NCBI RefSeq assembly: GCF_040784935.1
Contig: NZ_CP160680.1
Location: forward strand, 4,496,501 to 4,560,500
Reading direction: 5' to 3'
Length of the DNA: 64,000 bases
Source: Lewinella sp. LCG006
GTDB taxonomy: Bacteria > Bacteroidota > Bacteroidia > Chitinophagales > Saprospiraceae
Part shown: positions 16,187 through 24,815 of the stretch, piece by piece
Layout: the number at the start of each line of letters is the position of its first letter
Numbering within the stretch: the stretch's first letter is position 1
Notes under the pieces: model-generated
Databases searched by the model: none
What the model saw: the letters and a program-made list of their open reading frames with translations, nothing else
Told to the model about the DNA's origin: nothing
Position numbers and translations under genes: made by a program

Positions 16187-17473
16187 ATGTCCAACTCCTC
16201 AGCGCTCCATATTACTACGGCTGCTGATGCCGTCAGTTTCATCAAGTCTGGTGATCGCGTCTTTATCCAAGGTACAGCCATGACGCCTACGGAGCTGGTC
16301 GACGCCTTGTGTGATCGTTACCAGGAATTGAAGCATGTCGAATTTATCCATATTCATACCGAAGGTGTAGCCAAATACGCAGAAGCTCCTTACAACGAAT
16401 CTTTTCTGACCAACAGTTGCTTCGTTGGGGGCAATGTCCGCAAAGCAGTAAACACCCGTAGTGGCGACTACATTCCGGTATTCCTCAGTGAAATACATTT
16501 GCTTTTTCGGCGCAATATTCTTCCACTAGATGTAGCATTGATCCAGGTGTCACCACCCGATCAGCATGGCTATTGTTCCTTGGGGACATCTGTCGATATT
16601 GCACTGCCAGCCGTACAGACCGCTAAAAAAGTCATTGCGCAAATCAACCCTCAGGTGCCTCGTACCCATGGTGATGGGATCATCCATATCAGTGAAATCG
16701 ACCAGGCAATCATGGTAGACCGGCCCATAATGCTACACGAAGAACGCCCTATGACGACGGTAGAGAAGAAGATAGGATATTATGTGGCAGGTTTGATTGA
16801 AAACGGTGCAACCTTGCAAATGGGAATTGGAAATATCCCCAATGCGGTATTGCTCAACCTTACCAATCACCAACGGCTTGGCGTACACACTGAGATGTTT
16901 TCCGATGGCCTGCTGCCATTGATTGAACGCGGGGTAGTGACCGGTGAGGAGAAAAAAATTAAGAAAGGGAAAATTGTGACCTGTTTTGCGGTGGGGTCAC
17001 AGAAACTCTATGATTTTGTGGATGACAATCCTTTTGTAGACTTCAAGGAGGCTGCTTTCACCAACGACACGGCCCTGATCAGAGCCAACCCCAAAGTGAC
17101 CGCCATCAATAGTGCCATCGAAATTGACCTTACCGGCCAAGTGTGTGCTGACACCATAGGCAAATACCAATTCTCTGGGGTGGGTGGTCAGATGGACTTC
17201 ATGCGAGGTGCCACCCTTTCTGAAGGAGGAAAAGCCATTATAGCGATGCCTTCCACCACCAACAAGGGCCTTTCCAAGATTGCTGCTTTTTTACAGCCAG
17301 GGGCTGGTGTAACGACCACCCGGGCCCACGTTCATTACGTGGTTACGGAATACGGGGTGGTGGATCTTTTTGGCAAAAACCTGTTGCAACGCGCCAAAGC
17401 ACTGATCTCTATTGCGCACCCGGATCACCGGGAACGACTGGAGCAAGAAGCCGCCGAACGTTTTGGTTTATAG
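16187..17473 (+). CDS. Acetyl-CoA hydrolase/transferase family CoA-transferase (4-hydroxybutyrate/acetate type)
   Basis: 428 aa from ATG 16187 (MSNSSALHITTAADAVSF); a longer frame upstream adds an unrelated lead that lies partly in the repeat region. These enzymes move CoA between acetyl-CoA and a carboxylate such as acetate, succinate, propionate or 4-hydroxybutyrate. The oxyanion-hole block MGIGNIPNAVL (~227) is followed by the catalytic Glu in VHTEMFSDG (~254). TRAHVHYVVTEYGVVDLFGK near the C-terminus is the standard ending motif. It follows the hairpin element A; a near-consensus TACCTTCG lies 34 bp before the ATG. The substrate cannot be set from sequence. Confidence 0.9.
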   Translation: MSNSSALHITTAADAVSFIKSGDRVFIQGTAMTPTELVDALCDRYQELKHVEFIHIHTEGVAKYAEAPYNESFLTNSCFVGGNVRKAVNTRSGDYIPVFLSEIHLLFRRNILPLDVALIQVSPPDQHGYCSLGTSVDIALPAVQTAKKVIAQINPQVPRTHGDGIIHISEIDQAIMVDRPIMLHEERPMTTVEKKIGYYVAGLIENGATLQMGIGNIPNAVLLNLTNHQRLGVHTEMFSDGLLPLIERGVVTGEEKKIKKGKIVTCFAVGSQKLYDFVDDNPFVDFKEAAFTNDTALIRANPKVTAINSAIEIDLTGQVCADTIGKYQFSGVGGQMDFMRGATLSEGGKAIIAMPSTTNKGLSKIAAFLQPGAGVTTTRAHVHYVVTEYGVVDLFGKNLLQRAKALISIAHPDHRERLEQEAAERFGL

Positions 17474-17474
17474 C

Positions 17475-19196
17475 TCACTCTGCAAAGGTGGGGTAATAAA
17501 CATCGGCCCAGTGGTGATAATCAAGCAATAGCTCGTTGGTTTTTTTATTTGCGCATTCCAGGTCTAGGAGTGAAAAAATTCTTTCTTTACGGTACTTATC
17601 AATGGTTAATACATTAGGGCTCGTTGGTGAAGCGGAATCTGTAAATCCTACTACCTCTACGCTGATTTCTCCGGAAAAATCGTCTCCCCATTCCTCCTCA
17701 TCGACCTCTGCGGTTAATATTTCATCCTCTTCAAAAACCTCTGCTACAAAAGGGAAGGATAGCTCTGTTTGGAGATGATCCCACCAATTCTCAGGGTCCT
17801 GCTTTTTAGGATCAGCATCCAGGATATTAAAGATGCGCTTACGTTGTTTGGCCGTTAAATCGTTAAAGGCGTACTGCCGGTATATGCCATAGAGTGCCTC
17901 ATAACGCGCCGCAATTTTTTCTTTAGAGGGCTTTTTAGTAGAAGAGATCATGATACCCGGCACACTTTTGAAACGCCCCAGAGAATCCAATTCCAGCATC
18001 TTTTTAATGAAGTTAGGAGGCAATTTCTGGAGGGTATTGGTATCTGCTGCAATATCGTAGATCTCCACGCCTTCAGGATGGTACAAAGCGGCGGTTACTT
18101 CCCCTGTTACGGTAAGGGGTTTGTTTGGATTATCGGCAAAGGCTTCAAATTTTACCCAGGAGCCTACCGGGAAGTCAGGGTCTGTGGCTTCTTCAAGTGG
18201 AGAGAAATCATCAATGTCATAATCATCATCATAGTAATCATCATCATTATCATCATCACCAAATAACAACTCAGCCATTAAATCATCAATATCAGTCATG
18301 GAGTTTTGATGATAGATCAGCGGCTCCATACTGGCGGTGCGCTCCACTTCTTCCAGTGCCTCAAGGTAAGTTTCCATTTCATCGATCGAGCCGCCGGTCA
18401 TGGTTGCTGCGTCGGTGATGTCTACACCATCTCTGGCGAAACTATCCACATCGGTGAGCATCTGCCCTAAGGGGCTGTTCCGCAAATTCTTTATTTCCTC
18501 GCTGAGGCGTTCCTGTTGTTGCTCCAGGCCGCTAAGTTGTTGGGTGAGAAATTGGATTTTTTGTTCCAGAACATCGGTTTCGCTTTCGCTAAAATCCAGG
18601 AGGTTGAGGTCGTACTGCATGGCCATATTCATCAATCCCTGGAGGTCGTGGGCTTGATAAAGCCTTACGATCTCTTGCTGAATATCATGAAAAAGCTGTT
18701 GTTCCTTAGCCCCTTGAGCACGGTCGGGATGAAACCTTTTGGATAGTTTGAGGTAGAGTTTACGCAAATCCTGTTGCACTTCGGGCTCGGGAGCTACCTG
18801 GAATTCGGCGAAAGGATCAAAATTTTTCGCTCTATCTTCTTCGAAACCAGGGCCGAAGTCGAACTCAGGATCATTAAAAGGCTGCGTTTCTTCCACCATG
18901 CCATGAATGTCCTGGTGCATCTCTTTGAATTGTGCCCGATCAGCTTTTGAAAACCGCTTGTCTTTTTGCAGGCGCGCAAGAATAGCTATGATCTTCTCTG
19001 TACGCGCTTGCATCTTTTCCTTTGCACTCGCGAAGGAATTCCTGGCTTTCCGCTGGAGTTCATCAATGCGTTCGCGCATATTGTCAAGCCGGGTTTTCAG
19101 TGACTTGATCGTGGTGTTCTTCTTCTTGATCTGTGCCTCTAATTCGGCGATTTTTTCCTCTTGCTGGCGGACAATAGGGCTTTTCTCTATGCTCAT
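17475..19196 (-). CDS. Coiled-coil protein with internal J-domain and acidic stretch
   Basis: 573 aa. Residues ~8-70 and again ~210-245 are coiled coil (EEKIAELEAQIKKKNTTIKS; LTQQLSGLEQQQERL). Between them (~140-200) lies a J-like domain, LRKLYLKLSKRFHPDRAQGA, with the HPD tripeptide that activates Hsp70. An acidic run (DDDNDDDYYDDDYDIDDFS, ~310-330) follows. The C-terminal ~240 residues contain GSWVKFEAFADNPNKPLTVT, and a later part rich in Asp/Glu (FEEDEILTAEVDEEEW) that may bind metal. It is not a standard DnaJ (no G/F region or zinc finger), so it is probably a specialised cochaperone with an unknown client. It ends 2 bp from the end of the convergent CoA-transferase gene. Confidence 0.7.
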   Translation of the reverse strand: MSIEKSPIVRQQEEKIAELEAQIKKKNTTIKSLKTRLDNMRERIDELQRKARNSFASAKEKMQARTEKIIAILARLQKDKRFSKADRAQFKEMHQDIHGMVEETQPFNDPEFDFGPGFEEDRAKNFDPFAEFQVAPEPEVQQDLRKLYLKLSKRFHPDRAQGAKEQQLFHDIQQEIVRLYQAHDLQGLMNMAMQYDLNLLDFSESETDVLEQKIQFLTQQLSGLEQQQERLSEEIKNLRNSPLGQMLTDVDSFARDGVDITDAATMTGGSIDEMETYLEALEEVERTASMEPLIYHQNSMTDIDDLMAELLFGDDDNDDDYYDDDYDIDDFSPLEEATDPDFPVGSWVKFEAFADNPNKPLTVTGEVTAALYHPEGVEIYDIAADTNTLQKLPPNFIKKMLELDSLGRFKSVPGIMISSTKKPSKEKIAARYEALYGIYRQYAFNDLTAKQRKRIFNILDADPKKQDPENWWDHLQTELSFPFVAEVFEEDEILTAEVDEEEWGDDFSGEISVEVVGFTDSASPTSPNVLTIDKYRKERIFSLLDLECANKKTNELLLDYHHWADVYYPTFAE

Positions 19197-19270
19197 ATAA
19201 AAAATTTGGGTAAAAGTACGGTGATCCGTTTGATTGGGAAAATATAGTATTCTTTATATTCAGAACAATC

Positions 19271-19278
19271 TACCTTTG
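19271..19278 (+). promoter_or_regulatory. -7 element TACCTTTG upstream of the GNAT-nitrilase gene
   Basis: An exact TAnnTTTG match 49 bp before the ATG at 19327, in the divergent 130-bp gap with the J-domain gene. No well-placed TTG was seen for the -33 element. Confidence 0.45.
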
Positions 19279-19326
19279 GAGCCTGTTTCAAGACTTAATT
19301 GATTACCTTATATTACAACAATAGAG

Positions 19327-20850
19327 ATGAGCACAGAGATTGAGAATATTGAATTACAGTTCCTTAATCTTGATGATTACCAGGAGTTGAAGGAGGCGAT
19401 GATCGAAGCCTACAGTTCCCTGGAAAATAGTTATTGGCACGAAGAACAATTGGCACGTTTGATCAACCTTTTTCCTGAAGGACAGGTCGTAATAAAAATC
19501 AATGGTCAGCTAGCTGGCTGTGCCTTGTCGATAATCCTGGATTATAAGAAGTACGAAGACCACCATACCTACGCTGATGTCACCGCGAATTCTACTTTTA
19601 CTACCCACGATCCCAACGGAGATCGCCTCTACGGAATTGATGTATTTATCAAGCCAGAATTCCGGGGTTTGCGTTTAGGGCGTCGTTTGTACGATTATCG
19701 CAAAGAATTGTGCGAGCGCCTGAACCTGAAAGGCATTGCTTTCGGTGGGCGGATGCCCAATTACCATAAGCATTCCGATAAGCTCTCTCCCAAAGAGTAC
19801 ATTGCTAGTGTCAAGCGTAAAGAAATCAATGATCCAGTTCTTAATTTTCAGATTGCCAATGATTTCCATCCTGCTAAAATCCTGAAAGGTTATTTGAAGG
19901 GCGATCATCGTAGTGGGGAGTTTGCCGTCTTGATGGAATGGGATAATATCTATTACGAAAAACCCAGAGATAAAGCATCGTCTCAAAAAACGGTGGTCCG
20001 ACTGGGTTTGGTGCAATGGCAGATGCGTCGCTACCGCAACCGTACGGAGTTGATGGAGCAAGCCGAATTTTTTATTGACGCCTTGACCACTTACCGGGCA
20101 GATTTTGCGCTGTTTCCCGAGTTTTTCAATGCGCCGCTGATGGCAGAAAACAATCACCTTTCTGAACCTGATGCTATTCGTGAGTTGGCCACACACACGG
20201 AGCCCATCGTGAAACAGTTTTCAGAATTGGCGATCTCCTACAATATCAATATTATCACCGGGAGTATGCCGGAAGTACGCGATGACCTACTCTACAATGT
20301 AGGTTACCTGTGCCGCCGGGATGGAACGGTAGAGCGTTACGAAAAACTCCACGTCACACCTGATGAAGCCAAAGTGTGGGGGATGCAGGGGGGTGAAGTT
20401 CTGAAAACTTTCGATACCGATTGTGGTAAAATAGGCATTCTGATTTGTTATGATTCTGAATTTCCAGAATTGAGCCGCCTACTGGCGGACGAAGGAATGG
20501 ACATTCTTTTTGTTCCTTTCCTGACCGATACCCAAAACGGTTACTCGCGGGTACGTAATTGCGCCCAGGCCCGGGCTATCGAGAACGAATGCTACGTGGC
20601 CATTGCCGGAAGTGTAGGTAACCTACCCAAGGTGCACAATATGGACATTCAATATGCACAGTCGATGGTTTTCACGCCTTGTGATTTTGCTTTCCCTTCC
20701 AACGGGATCAAAGCCGAAGCGACACCCAATACAGAGATGATTCTATTGGCGGATGTTGACCTTGACCTGTTACGCGAACTCAACCAATTTGGTAGCGTGA
20801 AAAACCTGAAGGATCGCCGCAAGGATTTGTTCATCCTGGAAAAGCGCTAA
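19327..20850 (+). CDS. GNAT acetyltransferase - carbon-nitrogen hydrolase (nitrilase) fusion
   Basis: 507 aa. Residues ~5-210 are a GNAT domain (KPEFRGLRLGRRLYDYRKEL is the acetyl-CoA-binding R/Q-x-x-G-x-G/A region). Residues ~222-495 are a nitrilase-superfamily amidase with the full Glu-Lys-Cys triad: Glu265 in FALFPEFF, Lys340 in YEKLHVTPDEA, Cys374 in GILICYDSEFPE. This fusion is widespread (YhcX-like), but its substrate is not established to my knowledge; an amidase acting on an acylated or acetylated amine is a reasonable guess. The stop codon abuts the long hairpin at 20850-21005, which separates it from the convergent helicase gene. Confidence 0.9.
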   Translation: MSTEIENIELQFLNLDDYQELKEAMIEAYSSLENSYWHEEQLARLINLFPEGQVVIKINGQLAGCALSIILDYKKYEDHHTYADVTANSTFTTHDPNGDRLYGIDVFIKPEFRGLRLGRRLYDYRKELCERLNLKGIAFGGRMPNYHKHSDKLSPKEYIASVKRKEINDPVLNFQIANDFHPAKILKGYLKGDHRSGEFAVLMEWDNIYYEKPRDKASSQKTVVRLGLVQWQMRRYRNRTELMEQAEFFIDALTTYRADFALFPEFFNAPLMAENNHLSEPDAIRELATHTEPIVKQFSELAISYNINIITGSMPEVRDDLLYNVGYLCRRDGTVERYEKLHVTPDEAKVWGMQGGEVLKTFDTDCGKIGILICYDSEFPELSRLLADEGMDILFVPFLTDTQNGYSRVRNCAQARAIENECYVAIAGSVGNLPKVHNMDIQYAQSMVFTPCDFAFPSNGIKAEATPNTEMILLADVDLDLLRELNQFGSVKNLKDRRKDLFILEKR

Positions 20851-21005
20851 GAGCATGTTTGGAGCTTGCTTGCATCGAAAACCAAGCATTTAGCAACCTG
20901 GCGTCACTCAAAATCACTTACTTGACCCGCCAAGCGCGTGATTTTGAGTTTAGCCAGAACGCCAAATCATTGATTTTCAAAAGTAATCCGCTCCAAACAT
21001 GCTCT
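20850..21005. repeat. 156-bp imperfect hairpin (GAGCATG type) between convergent genes
   Basis: Outer arms AGAGCATGTTTGGAGC and its exact complement (20850-20865 and 20990-21005). Imperfect pairing continues inward (GAAAACCAAGCATTTAGCA against a diverged partner), and a perfect ACTCAAAATCAC/GTGATTTTGAGT stem closes the centre. The left arm begins on the last base of the GNAT-nitrilase stop, and the right arm overlaps the helicase stop (TAG, 21004-21006). It may act as a bidirectional terminator or be an inserted palindrome. A shorter relative is at 41922-41971. Confidence 0.75.
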
Positions 21006-22920
21006 AAGCCATAAATTCCCAAGCGGTACGGTAGGTGCCGTGCGTTTCGCAATATTCCAGAAAAGCAGCATAGAAGTCATCGTTGCCGATAGTAGCACTG
21101 TCGCCAACGATGACTAGCTTGTGGCGTGCTCTTGTCATGGCCACATTCATACGGCGATAGTCTTTGAGAAAGCCAATGTCCGTTTTTGCGTTGGATCGCA
21201 CCAGGCTGATGTAAACAACATCCCGCTCCTGCCCTTGAAAACCGTCGATGGTATTAATGGTAATGGGGACATCAGCTAGCCGTTCATCTTCTTTCACCGC
21301 TTTTTTCATCATCATGACTTGCTCACGGTAAGGAGAGATGAGTGCGATACTGGGCAAGGGTAGTATTTCGTGGGTATAGCAGTGCTCCAATAGTGCGTAG
21401 AGGTGTTCGCAGAGAATTTGAAATTCCCCTTCATTGTAACGGCTTTGGTAAGCCTGCTGGGTTTGTTCCTGAAAATCAGTGCCCGCGGTGTCGATGAAGA
21501 CGACGGGTGTTTCGAAATCTTTCGTCAGCGTTTGTTGTGCTACCTGTGGAGCTGCGAGTAGCTGTCCGTCATAAAATTGCTGATTAGAGAAATTCATGAT
21601 GGTTTCATGCATCCTGTATTGCGTACGCAGCAGGCTGGTATGGGCTTGTCTTTGGAGGGCTTTTTCAATGAGGGTGACCTCCAATCCGCCACGCCTTGCT
21701 TCGTGACTTTTGATCGTTGGCGGCAACTGGTAGGGGTCACCGGTGAGTACGACCCTGGCGCCTTTAATGATGGGAATCCAGGTAGCGGGTTCCAGTGCTT
21801 GAGCGGCTTCATCAATGACCACGGTGCGGTAGGTGCGGTTGCCTAGTACGCTATTGGCCGCGCCAACGAGGGTACAGGTGATGACCTGAGCGCCATCGAT
21901 GAGATTGTCCAGGAGGCGCTGTTCCAGTTGATTTGCCCAACCGCTGATTTCACCAGCTTCCTTGAACATTTGTCCTCGATTTTGGCGTTCCTCTGCGCCG
22001 AATTTTCGCTTGAATTGCTTGGCTTTACGGCGCAACTCAGCGGCTTCTACTTTCAGTTTTTTGATCTGTTTACTATCCGGATGGTGGGCGATTTGGTAAT
22101 CAAGCGTTTGCCGGAGTACCTCTTCATCGACTCGGCTAAGGTTGCCGATACGGAGTACATTGAGTCCTTCTTTGGCGAGGCGTTCGGTAAGTAAATCAAC
22201 GGCCGTATTGCTGGGTGCCGTTACCAGTACGGTGGCTTCCGCCTGAAGCAATTGTTTGACGACTTGAACTAAGGTGGTCGTCTTGCCAGTACCCGGAGGG
22301 CCATGAACGACCGTAAGCTCATAGGAGCCAATGACGTCTCTTAGTGCGGCATTTTGAGAGTCATTGAGTTGCTCACTGCGCAGAAATTCATTGACTTCAC
22401 GGTACTGCGCTTGGGTACGTCCCAGGATCACATCGCGCAATTCGGCGAGCCTGTTTCCCCGTGCTTCGATGACGTACTTGAGGGCCTTTTCCATTTCCCG
22501 GTAAGTACGGTCATCAAACAGCAGATCCACCCCGATGAGGCCCATGCCCAACCATTCCGGCAAGTCGGAAGAATTGAGGACGATTTTCATCCGTGCCCGA
22601 TCAGTGAATTGTATGATGCCGCTTTGCTCGGGTTTATGAACGGCGGGTTGTTTTGTGAATAAACTTACAGTCTTGCCTGCGCGGAACTGGTCAGGCGTAT
22701 GAGGTAGCGACCGCTCAAGGATGACGTAGGCTCGATTGCCAATTGTGTAACCCGATTTGGTAACCGTGATGCCACCGTACCAGGAGTAACCTTCTTTGAC
22801 GCGCTGATCAAGGGGTAAACTTTGGATTTTCTGCCGGTGGTATTCCAAGTCAGCAGCCTTTTCCAAGGCCAGTAATTTTTGGAGTTCCTGGAGTTCAGCA
22901 GTAATAGCAGCGGGTGTCAA
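21004..22920 (-). CDS. Superfamily 1 DNA/RNA helicase (UPF1/SMUBP2-like)
   Basis: 638 aa. Walker A VVHGPPGTGKTTTLVQVV (~203-220), a DEAAQ motif II (~368), LTGDPYQLPPT (III), TQYRMHETIMNFSNQQFYDG (IV), INTIDGFQGQERDVVYISLV (V) and MNVAMTRARHKLVIVGD (VI) are all present, so ATPase and helicase activity are expected. Related proteins (IGHMBP2/Dna2/UPF1 group) act 5' to 3' on DNA or RNA; the cellular role in Bacteroidota is not defined. The N-terminal ~190 residues hold the usual beta-barrel insert. The best start is TTG at 22920: a TATCTTTG promoter element lies only 26 bp upstream, and no ATG fits between. Confidence 0.9.
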   Translation of the reverse strand: MTPAAITAELQELQKLLALEKAADLEYHRQKIQSLPLDQRVKEGYSWYGGITVTKSGYTIGNRAYVILERSLPHTPDQFRAGKTVSLFTKQPAVHKPEQSGIIQFTDRARMKIVLNSSDLPEWLGMGLIGVDLLFDDRTYREMEKALKYVIEARGNRLAELRDVILGRTQAQYREVNEFLRSEQLNDSQNAALRDVIGSYELTVVHGPPGTGKTTTLVQVVKQLLQAEATVLVTAPSNTAVDLLTERLAKEGLNVLRIGNLSRVDEEVLRQTLDYQIAHHPDSKQIKKLKVEAAELRRKAKQFKRKFGAEERQNRGQMFKEAGEISGWANQLEQRLLDNLIDGAQVITCTLVGAANSVLGNRTYRTVVIDEAAQALEPATWIPIIKGARVVLTGDPYQLPPTIKSHEARRGGLEVTLIEKALQRQAHTSLLRTQYRMHETIMNFSNQQFYDGQLLAAPQVAQQTLTKDFETPVVFIDTAGTDFQEQTQQAYQSRYNEGEFQILCEHLYALLEHCYTHEILPLPSIALISPYREQVMMMKKAVKEDERLADVPITINTIDGFQGQERDVVYISLVRSNAKTDIGFLKDYRRMNVAMTRARHKLVIVGDSATIGNDDFYAAFLEYCETHGTYRTAWEFMA

Positions 22921-22945
22921 ATGGAAGCGTTTTAATGAAGCGCTG

Positions 22946-22953
22946 CAAAGATA
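22946..22953 (-). promoter_or_regulatory. -7 element TATCTTTG (minus strand) of the helicase gene
   Basis: CAAAGATA on the plus strand reads TATCTTTG on the minus strand, an exact TAnnTTTG match. The expected transcript start is only ~15-20 nt from the TTG codon at 22920, so it fixes that start codon. This is inference from consensus and spacing. Confidence 0.45.
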
Positions 22954-23001
22954 GTATTACCAGCTGTATTGTACGCTCAAATCCTCGAAGTGAAGCCACA
23001 C

Positions 23002-23148
23002 TTATTTTACAAATTGCGCCTCTAATTTCACTTGGAGAAGACCAAAACCATACGTGACATTTAAGTTGCCTTGGATAAACCAGCTTCCATCGGCTTGTTG
23101 TTCTCCTTGCAGGCAACCGGAATCTATGGCCTTGAACTGTTCAATTGT
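23002..23148 (-). pseudogene. Possible gene remnant (C-terminal fragment)
   Basis: A 48-codon open stretch with no start, bounded upstream by an in-frame TAG at 23149-23151. It reads like genuine protein (GEQQADGSWFIQGNLNVTYG, then FGLLQVKLEAQFVK and a stop). Composition and alternating hydrophobics suggest the last beta-strands of a larger protein. No family was recognised. It is the only content of the 270-bp gap between the helicase and the next minus-strand gene. It could be chance coding-like sequence. Confidence 0.3.
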
Positions 23149-23190
23149 CTAGACAACCATAAAATTAAAAAGGGTTGGTAGTACCCTTTA

Positions 23191-23919
23191 TTACCAACGA
23201 TATTGTGTAGCGAGCATGAATCCGATGGTTTCCTGTGTAAATAGTTTGTTTCCTGAAAACCCTCTGCTGGGTAATTCTGGCCAATTCATGCGGATGTCTA
23301 GCTCGGAGTAGTAGATACCTAACTCAAGGTGCCAGTGTTGTGCGATGTGCCAGCGTAAGCCGGTATTGATTTCCCAACCCTGGCTTAATTTTCCTCCACC
23401 ATTTAGTTCGGTATAAACGGGAACATCGAAATTAGGATTATAGTCTCGCCGAACGACATAGCTCAGATCACCAGGAAATACCAACAAATAACGTGCGCCG
23501 ACAAAAGGAGAGCATTTATAGGATGGCATTATCTCCAACTGAAAGCCAGGGGCGATTTGCCAGTGGTTGTAACTGATCTGTTCGGTAAAGTTCTTCCCGA
23601 ATCGATTGTCGCCTAAATCCTGATTATTCCCAGTATGTATTATGTGCTCGTAGCCAAAGCGAAGTTGCAGCTGTAAAAAGGTGAGTTTTTTAAACGGCTG
23701 ACTGGAAACCGCTATTCCAAAGAGCCCTTTGCGGCGAAGTTTAGGGATAAGATCCGCCGCCCTGAAGGTGTAGGTTTCGTAAGAAGAGGCATCCCGCTGA
23801 GTGAAAATACCCATCTGGATGTTATTTCGCTGGAGAAAATTTTGTGGTGTGGGGTCAGGAGCTACCTGTTGAGCTGGCAGTACCCAGGGAAGTAAGCAAA
23901 TGAAGAGAAGTAAGCGCAT
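23191..23919 (-). CDS. Exported protein of unknown function, probable outer-membrane barrel; paralogue of the next gene
   Basis: 242 aa from ATG 23919 (MRLLLFICLLPWVLPAQQ signal peptide); an upstream start would put 20 hydrophobic/aromatic residues before a clear signal. The mature part is rich in aromatic, alternating strands (LTFLQLQLRFGYEHII, YNHWQIAPGFQLEI, HWHLELGIYYSELDIRMNWP) and ends in TQYRW. It aligns by eye with the 245-aa protein encoded just upstream: both start MRLL, both have an NNWQ/NHWQ plus G-G-LS-GW layout and a late RM/RV-LVNWP motif. Tandem duplication is likely. No function is known. Confidence 0.65.
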   Translation of the reverse strand: MRLLLFICLLPWVLPAQQVAPDPTPQNFLQRNNIQMGIFTQRDASSYETYTFRAADLIPKLRRKGLFGIAVSSQPFKKLTFLQLQLRFGYEHIIHTGNNQDLGDNRFGKNFTEQISYNHWQIAPGFQLEIMPSYKCSPFVGARYLLVFPGDLSYVVRRDYNPNFDVPVYTELNGGGKLSQGWEINTGLRWHIAQHWHLELGIYYSELDIRMNWPELPSRGFSGNKLFTQETIGFMLATQYRW

Positions 23920-23981
23920 AATGACGATTAGATTTGGAGAGTATGTGCTAAAATAAGGAAAAGAATAGTAAAAAACCATTC

Positions 23982-24719
23982 TTACCAGCCCAGTAGTGCA
24001 CCGATCTGTAAGCCTGTGTTTTGAAAATGCAATATGCTACCTTGGGGGTTGCGTCCTGCTAGGTCTGGCCAGTTGACCAGTACCCTTTGGTCCAGATAAT
24101 AACCCCCAAGATTAAGACATAGATGCCGACGGATGATTACGCGGATGCCAGCGCTTACTTTCCAGCCAGGGCTGATACGGGCACCTCCTCTAATCTCTCG
24201 ATTGTTTGGGACATTTTCTTCACTCCTGCTTTGGGAGAATTGATAGTGGATTTTAGTGGGAATAGCGAGAAGCAAATGGGCACTACAGAACGGAGATATC
24301 GCCCGAGAACTAAGAGGTTCGGCTACTATGCCAGTTCCAAACTGCCAATTGTTGTATTCTATGTACTCCTCAAAGGCGTATTGTACAATGTAGTCCATAG
24401 GGAATCCGGGGCGATAAATATCAGGGAGCATTTCGTCAAAAATGGTTTCGTAGTAACCAAGTTGAACTTGAGCACGGAGGAATGGTAGCCTTTCCCAAGG
24501 CTGCCAACCGAAGGTGTAGTCATAAACCGGAACTCTTTGTGGAACACCAATAAAGAAGTTTCCCCGCACCGTGTAGGGCATTTTAGCAGCGCTATCCGTA
24601 GCGCGAACAACGCCAATACGAGGACGATATCGATGCCAAAAGTCTGTTTTTGAAGCAGTACTGTCTGTTTGGCTTGCTAGCAGGATTGGGATAAAGGTGA
24701 TTAAGATGAGGAGGCGCAT
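23982..24719 (-). CDS. Exported protein of unknown function, probable outer-membrane barrel; tandem paralogue
   Basis: 245 aa. The signal peptide is MRLLILITFIPILLASQ. Mature sequence has repeated amphipathic strands (LRAQVQLGYYETIF, NNWQFGTGIVAEPL, PGWKVSAGIRVIIRRHLCLN) and a final hydrophobic strand (GLQIGALLGW), as in small outer-membrane barrels. It is 62 bp upstream of its paralogue and on the same strand, so the two are probably co-transcribed. Not recognised beyond that. Confidence 0.65.
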   Translation of the reverse strand: MRLLILITFIPILLASQTDSTASKTDFWHRYRPRIGVVRATDSAAKMPYTVRGNFFIGVPQRVPVYDYTFGWQPWERLPFLRAQVQLGYYETIFDEMLPDIYRPGFPMDYIVQYAFEEYIEYNNWQFGTGIVAEPLSSRAISPFCSAHLLLAIPTKIHYQFSQSRSEENVPNNREIRGGARISPGWKVSAGIRVIIRRHLCLNLGGYYLDQRVLVNWPDLAGRNPQGSILHFQNTGLQIGALLGW

Positions 24720-24815
24720 AATCGTTTAGTTTTTAAAATAGACGCTTGATCAGAGGTGCTATTCTAAGAAAGGCGAATATTAACAGCCTTGAGCAAAAAC
24801 ATTTACCTTTACTCC

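Noticed and set aside
18078-18418. His-rich or Ile-rich proteins on the plus strand at 18078-18418
   Set aside because: They are antisense readings of the acidic Asp run in the J-domain gene.
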